In this document: piece after piece, positions 1-13,900 of the stretch | Numbering within the stretch: position 1 is the first letter of the stretch | Layout: each line of letters opens with the position of its first letter | Source of the DNA: Petrosia ficiformis | Taxonomy: Eukaryota > Porifera > Demospongiae > Haplosclerida > Petrosiidae | Length of the DNA stretch: 64,000 nucleotides | Assembly (NCBI GenBank): GCA_947044365.1 | Contig: OX345636.1 | Location: forward strand, 17,471,115 to 17,535,114 | Direction of reading: 5' to 3' | Translations under genes and position numbers: made by a program | Notes under the pieces: generated by a model | Database searches by the model: none | Told to the model about the DNA's origin: nothing | Seen by the model: the letters and a program-made list of their open reading frames with translations, nothing else

Positions 1-1029
1 TACATGAATAGTAACTAACATTTCCTAATGATAACATCATCTAGTGATACTTTTACAAACAATTTTATCAATTATAGTAGTCTTAAACTGCAGTTATTAT
101 AATACAATCTACACTACAAGTAATAGTATTAGCCTATAGTGACTGATAATGTCCAATTACTAAATATGATATTTGAATAATTATAATAAATAGGATATTT
201 ATATTGGTAATGGTATCAGAAGACATTATCAGTGTATTTAGTGATGTGCGATACGTATTGATATACCAAAATATCACAATATTGGATTTAGGTGTATTGA
301 TACACTAGTTTAGTAATCTTATTTGTCTAATTTTATAACTAAAAGCAATTAGAACAAGATATATAGAGAAAAATGTATCCCTATGATTGCTTTGTGGTGT
401 CCAGCATTCAGTAATCATGGCTAACTTTATGATTCCTGCAACACATCAGCCTATTATAGTTATTATTTTGATTATCTACTCTGTTTACCTTTTAAAGAAC
501 CTTGTAGAACTTTATGAATATATTTCAGGTAGAATAGCTAGCTATTAGTTCCAGTTTCTACGTAAGCTACACTGCTTTCTTTCTGCTTATCTGTAGAGCT
601 TGAGCGCGCGTTCTTTTACGCGCCACGCCCATTAATTGACCGAGCTAGCTTGTGCCCCGGGAATGACGTAACTTCCTTAACTACGTATACAACGCATACT
701 CGCGTAAGTGACAAACATATAATAATTATTATATAATTTATAATTTATATATAATTATATATATATAATATTATATATATAGTTCGAACCCGTGGGAAAG
801 CAATCATAGGGATGGCCCTACGGGCCATAACAAGCTAGTGTGCATAACTTTGATGGATTTCTTTTACCATTTCTTGACAACTACAACAAACAGGACATTT
901 ATTTAAATTTTATAAGCATTGTTTCAAATACTGTATTGTATCGTGATATTTTGGCAGCAATACACAATGCTGTGTTTTAGTCATATCGCACATCCCTAAG
1001 TGTATCACAATACAATACAATCTACTTAC
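1..1029. other. intronic stretch with nested repeats
   Basis: No exon is recognisable here; it is probably intron of the TYSND1-like gene. A repeat starting near 238 (GTGATGTGCGATA) and ending near 998 (CGCACATCCC) is split by an R1 repeat copy at 356-830. Confidence 0.5.
356..830 (+). repeat. R1 dispersed MITE-like repeat, copy a
   Basis: A roughly 475-bp repeat. Near its ends are inverted copies of ATCCCTATGATTGCTTT (374 onward) and AAAGCAATCATAGGGAT (about 797-813), followed by a GGCCCTACGGGCC palindrome. Other copies lie at 12028-12330, 18059-18471 and 26869-27273, with a left-end fragment at 23057-23100. It is inserted inside another degenerate repeat. Confidence 0.8.
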
Positions 1030-4000
1030 CTATTGAACTCCAGTTGCTATTTATATTTTTAGTAGCTGTCTTGATGCTTGCAATAGAACAAGCTAATGTA
1101 GCCCCTACTGACAGACCTTTATCATTAGATAAAAATGCTAGGATCATCCCAACAATGCTATAGAGAATAATATAGACAAAATGCACATGTACAATTAATT
1201 TTAAAACTACTTAATATGTTACATTTCGAGAATGACAATTGAAGAGTTCAGTAAAACACTTGCACATAGTGGTATAATTGGTATGGGAATATTTTGACCC
1301 TTGTCCTGCTCCCCATGTACTTGTATAAAGTTTCGAATTTATGGTAGATTCACAAGATTTGTCGAAGAATGTCCTATATGGCTAACACCACAGTTTATGC
1401 ACGAATAATTTTGCTTGTGATTATAAAAAAATGTTTAATTATCATCACTCAATATTGATTAACTTGTCATCTAAATTTTAGTATCCTGTAAATTACTATT
1501 TGTGAAAGACACCATTTCACATTCAGTACATACCTATAACCTCTCCTATCTTTAACAGTCACCATCCCTCCTTCACATCCTATCACACATCTTGCATCAG
1601 TCATAAATACTTCTCCTTCATGTCCATACACATTACTAAGACAACCAATTGATATACTGTTTAAAAACACCTGAGAAAATGACCAATCAAAGAATACATA
1701 ATATTTAAGAACATTTCATTATTAGGTTTTTGANNNNNNNNNNNNNNNNNNNNNNNNNNNNNNNNNNNNNNNNNNNNNNNNNNNNNNNNNNNNNNNNNNN
1801 NNNNNNNNNNNNNNNNNNNNNNNNNNNNNNNNNNNNNNNNNNNNNNNNNNNNNNNNNNNNNNNNNNNNNNNNNNNNNNNNNNNNNNNNNNNNNNNNNNNN
1901 NNNNNNNNNNNNNNNNNNNNNNNNNNNNNNNNNGGTTTTTGAGCTTTACAATAAATAATATAATGAATCACAGGCCATCTTCAGCTCAAAAAGGAAATTA
2001 TATTCTTTTCAAAAATACTTTAATAGACTATTCAAAAATCTCCATGTTGAATAATGAAAATGCAAAAGGGAAACTTTATAGATAGAAAATTATGATTTTA
2101 TGCACTGCAAAAACAAAATAGTTAAAATAACTAATTTAATGGTTAGTACAGTTGCAAGGATTTAACAATTAGTTGGTTGTTCAGAATACATATAATACCA
2201 TAGATACTTTGTACTAATTATAATCAATAACAATTGAAGCTATACAATTTTAAGGTGCTGTCTACTCGTATTTCATGTCAAAGATTTAGTATAATTTATA
2301 CTAAAGTACATGTAATTGTATCTGGGCATGAAAAGGATTTGTAAACCTGTAAATACATAATTTAATTTATATCTTTCAATACATGGTACACACTATGTCG
2401 TAGTAACATACATGAATGAAGCCACAACATCCTCTATGACAACTGACAATCTAAATTTAAACTCATGCTATTCCTTGCAACTGTACTAACCAATAAAATG
2501 GTTATTTTAACGATTTAGTTTTTGCAGTGTGATTAAGTAATATTTACAACATTCTTTACTGTGTGTTAATCATTTTAACATAGCACTAAGGTGGGGGTCA
2601 ATTATGTTGCTTAAAACGTGATCAAGTGACTAAGTAAATGAAAAACTAATCGGCTCAATGTCATGTGATATGCACTAATGGTACATAATCATAAGTAAAC
2701 ACAGTAGGGCTGCAACCAATATTCGCTCATTATTTTGGTATTCGAATGTATTTTTAGCATCCGGATATTTGTTTAATGTTTGCGCATGCACAGAAATTGA
2801 AATTGAAATTTTTTAGTTATCTGTGAGTATATTTTTCTTTTGTACCTTTTGGATTCAAAATATCTATTGAAGACAAATTGTGGAGTAGCCCTTAATGTGT
2901 CAAAGTCTGTGTTTATAGAACAGCTCTGCACTCGTTCGATCTCTGTCCTCTCAGGTATCAGGGAATCTGCTTTTTCAAAGGCAATCTCTGCTGACTGAGC
3001 TAATCCTAAGGATATCCTTGTTGGTAGGAAAGAATCTGCTGTAAACCCGCTCAATACTAAATTGTCTGAGGATATTTGGACTATTGTAGACTCGATTAGA
3101 AAGGTCTATCTTGTGAAGAAGCCATTTTTACTACCCAAGAGGCCATCAGAACCCTTCTTCAGGAGGATGGTCATGCATTTCTGACACTATTCGACACTAT
3201 TCGATATTGAAAAAGCATTTGATTCTGTGGAACATCCGGTTTTGTTGAAATGTTTGTTTCATGCAGGCCTGAATGGGAAAGGATGGCGTTTAATTAAGAG
3301 TTGGTATAAGGGTTCTAGTCTGTGTGTTAAGATCTCTGGTCACTTATCGCTTTTGCTCGAGTAAACAATTCTATTGGTACAGAGTAACTATTTACTTATT
3401 CTAAAATATTATCTTTACATTTATAAGTATTATATATATACATATTTTCTCAGGGCACACGTGTTTATTATTAACACGTGAAATTATAATTGCAATAAAA
3501 TGGCCACGGAGAAGTTTCTTACTGAATGAATAGTTTAAACAACTTTGGTTGTTGTTATAAACATCTATAGCAACTGTTAACAGCAAATTCATGAGCTAAT
3601 ATTTGATATCTCACGAGTTATGACAAAATTTCTCTGAAGCAAGCGAATATCCTGATATTCGTTGCAGCCCTAAAACACAGTGAGTACTTTCTCATTGTGT
3701 GTGACCATACATGCATGAGTAAAGTTCATCTTAAATAATTGAAGTGAGGTCTTTTAAGTGAATGTACATGTACACTATTCCCATCATACTCTGTGTATTT
3801 CAAATCCCAAATGATTGTTGATGTAGTACTTTTACCTTGGGATAAGAGGAACCAAAAGGTGTGTTGATAATATACAGTTGTTCTCCTAGTGATATATCCT
3901 GTACATTTGTAAATTTGTGCACAGACAACCTGCAGTATATGAAATATCAGATTGATCTGACAAAATTTAAAGATTTTATAACTATAACTATTTACTGACT

Positions 4001-6366
4001 TTTATTCATTCATTAGTTCAATTCAGCTGGGAAGAATACACAAATTCCCATCTTAAATTGTTTATTTCATTATGACCTAGAAAGCATCCCCTTTTATAAG
4101 AGTACAAGTACTAGCTCATCAGAATGTTCAGGACAAACTACAATGGCATTCCTCAGTATTAGTCATATAATTATACAGGCAGAGACTTAACAGGGTTTTA
4201 GATAAAGGTGCAGCCCACCCTCCCTTCCTTGTCTCGATTCTTTCGATGTGGTTATAGGAATCCTTTAATGTAATTATACTTTTGACATTGCCACCCTCCT
4301 TTCTCTGGGGTCTGGCTAGAACCTTGCTCAATAAGCTTATCCTACAATTTAGGGTGTTGATGAACATACTGTTAATTAAAATAACCTACATTTTGTAATC
4401 TCTACAGTCTATTGTGAACACTACAGCTCTTGAAAGATATATAAAAGGATCATCTTTGTGTTCCTTTGACTCTCCATTGACACAGGTCCATTGGTTTAAA
4501 GAACTTCTTTCCAGTTCATGTAAAGTAGAATAAACATCACTCATGTAATATATGTTATGAATTTTAGCTTTGAATTTTTGTATTTCAGATTTGATGCCCC
4601 TTTTAATCTCAGTGTTTAGAAAAACATAAAAAGAAAGATTTTCAAGTGGATGTAAAACAGGTTGTCCATCTACAATAGAAAAAGAAATATAATTATAAAG
4701 TTCTCTGGATAAAGGAAGAAGTTCTAAAGGAATGCTATGTGCTGTATGGACTAGGCATATCATTATATCTGATATGACCAATGCTTCTATAAGCCAACCC
4801 AGTATATATATAAGTAAAGTAAAAGGTTAAAATCCCTCTGAGTTCAGAAGTTCTATGAACATTTATAAATTGTTAGATTTTCTAATGCCAAACACAATTT
4901 TATCATGATACATTTAGTATACTAGAAACAGGTTGGACTATAAAGATAATATAAATTTATTAACCATCACCCATGTGGGTGGAGAAGAGGGTAACTTGTA
5001 ATGGTTTTGTGTGTCCCTGTCTCGGTGAGTCTGCATATTTCTGGACAACTAAAAACGTTACCACTTCAATCAAGCTATGAACAGACTTCAAAGTTCAAAC
5101 AGATTTTAAAACATATATATAAAGATATGCTTTTTTTATAAAAACCTTTCAGTCACAAAGTTATGATAGTGTTTATAACTCACAGTCTCCTGTTTCACAA
5201 TTTTCAGTGATAGCAAAGGAATACATAAAAAGACAACTCATCTTATTTAAAGGCCCTCACTGTCATAGCTGCTGCTTGAAAACAAGTACATTTGAGGTAG
5301 TGGCGGTTACAACATCAAGCACTGGCTCTAAGCTTTTGCCATGACCGTTGCTTCTGCAAATGTCGCGTTTCTACTGCTCTTCTTACACCGGGATGGGAGG
5401 ATAAGTTGTAAGACACACACACTGATAATTAAGTTATTATAAAACTGCAATTAAGTACACCGTGGCAAAATGTCACTACATCTCTCTTGCTTTTGATTGA
5501 CTGTGATTAGTTAGACAAGTTCAAAGTTATTAGTTTATCCTCGTGCCATTTTATTCTGAAACTCATTCTAGATGAGTGCTTAACAAACCAGTGGCACGTC
5601 TAGATCTGAATACCAGGGGGGCCTAGCACCTGAATTGGTGTAACAATGGCTCAAGAAGTGCACCGCAAATTTTTGAATTATTATTTATTCATTAGAGGTG
5701 TGGTCGACATTGCGACGTACGTTACGTACATAATGGTACGTTATCACTATTATTGATGATGAGTCGGAAGACAACTGAGAATCTGGCACTGTTCACGATT
5801 CAATGCTCTCAGATTCAGAGTCAGAGTCCAAATCAGACTCAGTTAATCCTGTAATAAGGGCGAAATAGGCTCATTTCTGCAAACCACGATGCATGGGGAC
5901 ATTAATTAGAATTGTTATTTAGACAACAGGGGGGGGGCCTGGGGCCCCCCAGGCCTCCCCTTAAACACACCAGTGTAACAAACCATATAAAAATTACTGC
6001 ACATGTCCAATTAAATTTTCTGCAACAATTAATGTAGCCGATATTAGCCTAGAATATCAGCTACAACCCCTCTGGGAGACCAGAAGCCACCACAGGCCTC
6101 CTCAGAGGTTCTAAATTTTTAATTTCCTTGGTGAAATATATAAACTCTGTACAATAGTTAATAATGTAACATTGCTGATGATACTTATACATACCTTTAA
6201 CTCCATCACTAATGTAAAGAATGTCTATCATCCAAGAGGCACTAGTCAATATCATGAATCCATTTGGAATTTCATTTATTATGAATCCACTTCCACTCCA
6301 CTCTCTGTTAGACTCTATAGTACTCACTGCCTGAATCAACACTCCATTTCTACTACACTGCTCCAT
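1030..6366 (-). CDS. TYSND1: TYSND1-like peroxisomal protease, N-terminal part (window-truncated)
   Basis: Five minus-strand exons join in phase: 6195-6366 (start codon 6364-6366), 4390-4786, 3836-3929, 1534-1670, 1030-1157; all junctions are GT-AG. Together they give about 309 residues. The fourth exon is the strongest match: it reads VFLNSISIGCLSNV then FMTDARC and GCEGGMV, closely paralleling the middle of human TYSND1 (FLN..S.G.LSN, LLTDARC, GTEGG). The third exon carries the preceding NTPFGS motif (human GSPFG). TYSND1 is a trypsin/DegP-like peroxisomal enzyme that trims PTS1/PTS2 cargo. The C-terminal protease part with its catalytic triad is not in the window, so activity cannot be judged. 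The last exon ends in phase 1, so the gene continues left of base 1. A 200-N gap lies in intron 4. Family assignment is firm; orthology is inferred. Confidence 0.8.
1734..1933. other. assembly gap (200 N)
   Basis: Exactly 200 N. The bases before the gap end in GGTTTTTGA and the bases after it start with the same GGTTTTTGA, so the two contig ends probably overlap and little real sequence is missing. Confidence 0.95.
2103..2529. mobile_element. MITE-like element with long inverted ends (CACTGCAAAAAC family)
   Basis: The left end CACTGCAAAAACAAAATAG and the right end pair over roughly 55 bp as inverted repeats, each also containing the sequence GTTAGTACAGTTGCAAGGA or its complement. A diverged copy is at 53523-53933, and partial copies lie near 14245 and 61776. 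No ORF. A target-site duplication is not clear. Confidence 0.7.
2705..3672. mobile_element. hAT-type element, 968 bp, carrying a LINE fragment
   Basis: Terminal inverted repeats TAGGGCTGCAAC / GTTGCAGCCCTA are flanked by an exact 8-bp duplication AAACACAG (2697-2704 and 3673-3680). Eight-base duplications and TAGGGCTG ends are typical of hAT transposons. No transposase is visible inside. Instead it holds a degenerate reverse-transcriptase fragment. Confidence 0.85.
3111..3364 (+). pseudogene. non-LTR retrotransposon reverse transcriptase fragment
   Basis: Two frames joined near 3200 read EEAIFTTQEAIRTLLQ and then FDIEKAFDSVEHPVLL...GWRLIKSWY, the A/B region of a non-LTR reverse transcriptase (the D-x-x-K-A-F-D motif). 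A short tandem duplication of GACACTATTC at 3183-3202 causes the frame change, and a stop follows at 3362. The fragment lies wholly inside the hAT element at 2705-3672. Confidence 0.7.
5589..5975. mobile_element. hAT-type MITE, 387 bp
   Basis: The ends CAGTGGCACGTCTAG and ACACACCAGTG are imperfect inverted repeats flanked by an exact 8-bp duplication TAACAAAC (5581-5588, 5976-5983). The inside is unusually G/C-rich near the right end, with a GGGGGGGCCTGGGGCCCCCC palindrome. No ORF. Confidence 0.8.
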
Positions 6367-7957
6367 TAGCTAGATTCATCAGATGATAACAGTAGTGTTT
6401 ATTAATAAAGTTCACAGTATAATTATGGTATTGATTTTTTTATCACTGCTTGTTTTTGGACAGAGACTGCCGGATACAATTATAATAACAATAATTGTGG
6501 ATTCATTATTTTTAAAATTATTATTGTGATTGTGTAAGAGCAGGAGCACATGCAACAATGAAGAAACAAAGGGTTTTTTCATTGATGCACTTCTAGTAAG
6601 AATTGACCTCAAATAGCCTGATACTCATAAGTTGTCATATCACAGCTAATCCTAATTGCAAGATAACCTCATACCCAAGATAACCTCATACTCATGACCA
6701 GACACCTTTTCCTCTTACTCCTCTACTTTTATTTTACTTGCTTTCCAGTTGCTTCATACTCATATACTGTTTAATTTTGAGATGCTGATAATTATATAAT
6801 TATAGCTAAATGTACACTGTGGAGTAGGAACATAAAATGATAGGGGGGAGCCAAAGCATCACGTGACCATTAGACCACAGTCTTCTACTCCTATGCTACT
6901 TCAAAAATACATGCATACATAAACATATCTCTAAAATCATAATTATAATATTTTTTACCTACAAAGAGAAATAGAGAGCATATACAAGGGACTCATATAA
7001 TATATTAAACACGAGTACAAGGCTATACTGGGATCTCATCAAATCAATGGACTTCTTATAATGTTGACAACATGGGCACGAGGGTGTCTTGCAATTGGGA
7101 CCTATGTGGCATAAACGAGAAAAGAAGGTCTGGTGGATTGCTATTGTATGTCTCGTTCTGAGAGCTATCACGTTACTGTCTTATGTTTGCATCTTTGGCT
7201 TTCTTCTCTCCAGTAATTTAAGTTAGAATCACGAGTCTTGTAAAATTCAAGTTATAAAATTATATAGAGCTGACAAAAGTTGCTCCTCCTATATCTAATT
7301 AATTATGGTGGTTAAACATCTACTTGAAAGCTTCTGGTAGCAAAACAATCCACCAAACCCTCCTGCACACTTTACTTTAGTGGGAGGGGCTGGCTACACT
7401 AAACTAATTGGGATCTATAATATGGAAATATGAATTTGAGGCTATTTCTGATGTGTTTATTACACTTCATGGGTTAGTTACTAATTATCAAAGTCTTGAT
7501 AATAGATTCCAAAATCATTATAATAATTATGAGTTATTCAAACATAATTGTTGAGAAAGTCAGTCAGGAATTCACGTCTGCAAATAGCACTTTCACGTTT
7601 ACTATATAGTTAATTACTGATTTTAATATTAATTATAGCTTAACCAACACAAGTGACTACATCAAAACACATTAATTACTACATATAAGTTATTAATCAA
7701 GAACAATACCTTTTGTTTTCTATAGCCACCACCAAGGATAAATTATTAAAATTAATTATTAATAACTACACTCTTATAATTGATACATGAATCAATCACT
7801 AATTCTCTAGACATTGTTCATTATAATACAAACACACACTCCACATTAGGAGTACATAAACTACTATTAAAATATTTTTTGCACATAACAATACTATTCA
7901 AAAGCTAAAGATAAATGTTATTCCAAAAAACAAGTTTGTCCAGTCTCAAAATTAGTT
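6367..7957. other. intergenic, TYSND1-like start to plastin stop
   Basis: About 1.6 kb of AT-rich sequence between the 5' end of the TYSND1-like gene and the 3' end of plastin. It should hold the TYSND1 promoter and plastin 3' UTR, but I see no clear motif or repeat. Confidence 0.5.
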
Positions 7958-10900
7958 TCATTGAGGAGCACTCTTTGTTTTTCCTCGTGTCATTATGCAG
8001 GCAAATACTGTCATGACCATCTTGTGGTTACCCTCAACAAGATCTTCTGGAAGAGCATAGACACGAGCTCCAATCTTACGACACATAGAAATTGCATATT
8101 TGGCATTTGAGGCTTTGTCCTACACAAGATTAAAAAAAAATGATTTTATGAGACAATAAAAAAATTACATAAATACAGGGTATTATGGGGATGACATTTG
8201 TCCTTTTCTCCCTCCTTGGAAGTTAGGTTGATAACATATATGCACAGCTCACCAACACTGTACATCATCCCCCAAAGTCCTTCAAATTCAACTTTTACCA
8301 CCCTTGGCAATGAAGGCCTCATAGATGTTTGAGTCACCAAATTGTCATACCAAAAGAATAAAAATAGATACACATACAGAAACAGTAGTGTTATGTGGCA
8401 AAGTAAAGTACATGTATAGTACAGCACAGTACAGTACAGTACAGTACAGTACAGTACAGCACAGTACTGCACAGTACAGTACAGCACAGTACAGTACTGC
8501 ACAGTACAGTACAGTACAGCACAGTACAGTCTACAGTACAGTACAGGACAGTACAGTATAGTATAGTACAGTACAGTACAGTACAGTACAGCACAGTAAG
8601 GTACAGTACAGTACAGTACAGCACAGTACAGTACAGTACAGTACAGTACAGTACAGTACAGTACAGTACTGCACAGTACAGTACAGTACAGCACAGTACA
8701 GTACTGCACAGTACAGTACAGTACAGTACTGCACAGTACAGTACAGCACAGTACAGTACTGCACAGTACAGTACAGTACAGCACAGTACAGTCTACAGTA
8801 CAGTACAGGACAGTACAGTATAGTATAGTACAGTACAGTACAGTACAGCACAGTAAGGTACAGTACAGTACAGTACAGCACAGTACAGTACAGTACAGTA
8901 CAGTACAGTACAGCACAGTACAGTACAGTACAGTACAGTACTGCACTTCTAGTGTACAAGCATAACTAAATGTACATGTATATGTATACTGTTTAATTTT
9001 TGAGTACCTCATCACTATCTCCTGAAGTAACAATCTCATAGTTGATCTTTCCTGGACGAAGAGCATCTAACAGATCAATAACTGGAAGACTGGTTTTAAT
9101 TATGGAATCTTTGAAACTTGTAATTGTGGAGGTTTTTCCTGCTGCTTCAAGCTGTAAAAGTAATAATACATTCATGTCAGTGTTTTTGATACATGTACAT
9201 ATAAGCTTATATGGCACACAATTGGCCGAAAGAGGTTCTTATTTGGCACTATACAGTTCTCTTTTTGGGCCAGTGGCGCAGTTAATTGGTTCAAGATGTA
9301 TTCCCAATGGCACACACACTAACTATAGTTGAGCCACCATGTTTCAAAACTTATCAAAAACTCTGATACTTGTATACTGTACATTTACTTGTATAAGTTG
9401 TATATGCATGATAAGTAATTACAACTTGATGTCTAATTTCACCAATATGGAAGGAGTATTAATAATAGTATTATTACATGTACTTTTACACTTGTACATG
9501 GAGCAAGACACTTACATGTATCAATAATAGGAGGTAATAATATTATACAGCTTTTTAATGTTATAGTAATAGTAATATATTACATTGACTTACATTGTAG
9601 GTAGTAATAGTAATAGTAATATACTGCTTTTTGAATGGTTTCTGCGCATGCACAAACATGTACATGTACACTTGTACATGGAGCAAGACACTTACATGTA
9701 CAGTGTATTAATAACCATTGTATTGCAATATCGATTTCATGTGAATGGTTTCTGTGCACAAACATGTATATGTACGCTTGTACATGGAGCAAGACACTTA
9801 CCTGTACAGTGTATTAATAACCATTGTATTGCAATATCGTGAATGGTTTCTGTGCATGCACAAACATGTACATGTACACTTGTACATGGAGCAAGACACT
9901 TACATGTACAGTGTATTAATAACCATTGTATTGCAATATCGATTCATGTGAATGGTTTCTGCGCATGCACAAACATGTACATAAAAGATACAAATAAACA
10001 GATCCGGATGTTCAGTTCCTGCCCTAGTTAGTGAGTACATGTATACATGTACATGTATTTTTAGTAGTATAGTATTATCAGCCATTAATTTTTATAACAA
10101 TTGTTAATAATTAACCCTTCATCTGCTGTAGGCGCTTTAATGCGCCCAAGTTGCAAGTGGGCGGAGTACTTAATATCTAATTACTTGCAGCCCTATAACT
10201 CTCACATTTTACAAGACTCAAGATTCTAACTTACTTTGCTGTAAAGAAGAGTTGTTAAGCAAGCCATTGATGTTAAATTTATGCTTCGTTATCACCAGGA
10301 AGAGAGTAAGACGAGCGCTTGAAAATATAGTACTTCCACGGGCAACGCCCACCTCCATACTCGCCTGCATAACTTCTGCATTTTAAATAACAGTGACTTT
10401 TAATTGACTTAGGTAGACAGAAGACCATCTAAGAAAGCTGTAGATACCAAAAACATACTTCGTTAGCTACAAAAAAGCAGCAAGGCGAGTGTTTGAAAGT
10501 GTAGTAGTCTGTTGGCAACGCCCACAATTAGCGTCTCTTTATCGCTTTTGTTAGGCATGTAGCTTCGATTTTTGGGCTCCATTAAACTAAATAAACATCT
10601 TCTTCATGCTGTGTGCGTGTCAGTTTCTTTATATTCCATGATTTCATACTATAAAATCAATCAGAAAATATCTACAAATTTCTTTCGCACCACGCCCACA
10701 AACGGGAATAATTGCAAACGCAGATGAAGGGTTAACTCTTGCCAGGCAGAGTGGAAGGTTACTGTAATCATAGCGTACTCATTAATTTATAATCTAATGG
10801 TACTAAAACTATAAAAATTGCTAATATTCATTAAATGTAGTACATGCTAACAATAATTGTCATCGTACATGTACATGTAATTAACTCACAGTGAAGTTTG

Positions 10901-13900
10901 TCCATTGTATGATATCAGCGTCTTCCATAGGTTTCTCTTCACCAGATAGTTTTTGAAGCATAGCTAATGTATATGCTCTCATTAGTTGCCATACAATAGC
11001 TGAGGAATGACAGAATACATCAACTGGCAATCTAATTATTGAAAAGGGACTCTTCCCCACAAAATTGTTACTTTCAATGCCACCTTACCATTCTGCTATT
11101 TTGGACAGGAAATCAACGAAACTGGTATTCAGGAAGAGCTATTATTAGTTACCAAATTTCATTGACTTCCTGCACTAAATTGCAGAATGACAAGTGATTA
11201 AAGGTCACCAAAATTATTTTGCCTAACAGTATCCCTCTTGAATATTACAGAGAAATATATAATCGTTTTTTGGTAATACATGTACATGTACATGATTATA
11301 CTGTAACACAATAATGAAGCAATGGATTGAAATTTGACATACAGTAACTGTACCTTTAAATAGTACTATAGTACTACTTTGTACTGTAATCATAACACTG
11401 TGAGTTCCCTTTACATTTTTATGTGATAGCATACATGTACATGTAGTCAGGGTTCTCCCCAGAAACATTTTAAAAGAGGTTGGTCCATTTATTACTATTA
11501 TTAAAGTAGTACAAAAGGCAGCTTAAAGACCACCAGTATTCGCACTGCACTAGCAGTACTTTCAAGCATGACAGCCTGCTTATGCACAGTAGAAGCACCC
11601 TGTTGTACAACTTTGTCATGCCTGTACAATATACAAAGAGTGGTAATCCATGCTCCTTGCCTACTACAAACAATATGTTTGTATTTCTGGCAAAATGGAC
11701 AGAACATACCTTCACCTGCAATATTTAATAGCAAAGAAAACTCTCATCCAATTTGAGTCAAAACCAGATACACAGTGAGTTTGTGGAATAGTGCTGGAAG
11801 TTGTACTAACCTGACTAGTTGACTCTTCTTCAGTTTCAAAATTGGCACTACTTTGTGTTGTTGATAAACAAGACTCACAACAGAAAAAAAAAGAAGTAAT
11901 GTTGCAAGACTTCTCCGTTTTGGCTCAGCCATTGTGTATACACGTGTACAAATTAACCACACCCACAATAGTTTATGGTACATGGTTAAGTTATTAATGA
12001 TAATCATTATTAATTTTTTAGAATTTTTATGGCCCGTAAGGCCATCCCTATGATTGCTTTCCCACGGGTTCGATGTATGTTTATATATATATATATATTC
12101 TTGTGTCACTTACGCGAGTATGCGTTATATACGTATTAAGGAAGTTACGTCATTCCCGGGGGCTCGGTCAATTAATGGGCGTGGCACGTAATAGAATGCG
12201 CGCTCAAGCTCTACAGAGTACAGAGCAGCAGAAAGAAAGCTGTAGCTTTACTAGCTTATGTAGAAGCTGGAACTAATAGCAGGCTATTCTTCCTGAAATA
12301 TATTTCTAAAGTTCTACAAGGTCCTAAAGGTGTAGTAATACTGTTGTAGTACATTCAAAACACAGTGTAGTACAGTGGTAATATGTAAACTTAATAATGT
12401 CAGGTACTGTGTACTGAAAATAATAATAAGGACAGTATGAAAACGGTGAAGACAAAAAGATATTTTATCATTGTAACTAAAGTTTTGAAGTGAAGGTCAT
12501 GATGAACATGAATAACCTTTAGTAACAGATTGGGGATAATACATTGTTAGAGAAACTTGTACAAGTAATCAATACACTAATTATAACTTACAAAGAGTTA
12601 ATTTGCTTCCATCAAACAGATCTTTACCACCAATCCCAACAATAGACATTCTCATTTGACGTGCTAGTTCTACAGCATAGTTACAATTCTCCAGTTTCTT
12701 CATATTTCCTCCCATTGCCTTATATGGAGGTTTATTAACTTTATCCCAGTTAACTATACCAGGCTTCACTTTGTCAAATAGCTGTAGATAGATACATGTA
12801 CATGTACATGTAGATAAATAATTATACATTTACATGTAGATACAGTACAAGTCAATAAAATGTCACCACCATATAGTAACTGTAATTACCTTAGTTTTAC
12901 TGTCAGTATAGTACAGTAATTACTGTCTCACAACTGTGGTGTTCAATTGAGAAGTACATGTATATCAATTACTATCAAAACTACTGTACGGCATGGTGTC
13001 ATCTTATTGACATGTAACTGTATGTACATTGCACAATTATTATATTCTACATGTGTAATTCTACTGCTGTTCTACTTGATTCTTATTCCCATTCCAAATT
13101 ATTAAAAAATTTCCTTGGGAAGCACACATCTGAAAGAGCATTATGCTTCACATGATCAATTTTTTCCCCTCCTTAAAAAAAAATCTGTTTGAAACTCTGT
13201 TAACCACATTCTATTAACAACGTAGACAGGATTACAAATTACAAATTGTTGAACTAACACATACCTGAAGAAGTACCATTCCATCTCTACAGTCAGTATA
13301 AAGATTATTAACAAATGGATTAACACCAAGACTGTTCATCCAGTTACGGAATGCTGAGGAAAGATTCAAAACAAGTGCATGATTACATTACATGTACACG
13401 TTATACAAATTGTGTACCTGCTTAAAGCCATCATACACAAAGCAACATATATATAGCTTTGAATAGACTGGAGTTGTAATAACTGGAAACATGACGCATT
13501 GTTGCAGGCAACAAACAACATCTAATACACAATTTAGTTGCCTTGTGTACATTGGCTTTTATACAATGTACATGTACATGTAGGTCAGAGTTTTTGAAGC
13601 AGCTCAAAAATGGTTAGTGTGTATGCCAGTGGGAACACATCTTGAGCCAATTAATGAAAACTTAATGCTTTTAGTGACGATATAATCATAATCAACTGCA
13701 CCACTAGCTCAAAGACAGAACTGTGCAGTGCTAAATAAGAAGCTCTTTGGGCCAATGGTGCACCATAAGAGCTTATCAAAAACACTGATGTAGGTACTGT
13801 ATTAGTGAAGCACATGCATGTACATGAACAATACAGTACTAGATTGCTATATGAAAGCTCATGTGCCTAGCATGTTAGCAAAAGGCGTAAATCATAATTG

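Noticed and set aside
8146..9066. Long ORFs (up to 306 codons) across the GTACA array on both strands
   Set aside because: Pentamer repeats give open frames in several phases; the frames cross a known plastin intron and have no protein-like composition.
11449..11760. Another hAT insertion starting CAGGGTTCTCCCC
   Set aside because: The end resembles 20249-20582, but no matching opposite end or 8-bp duplication could be found.
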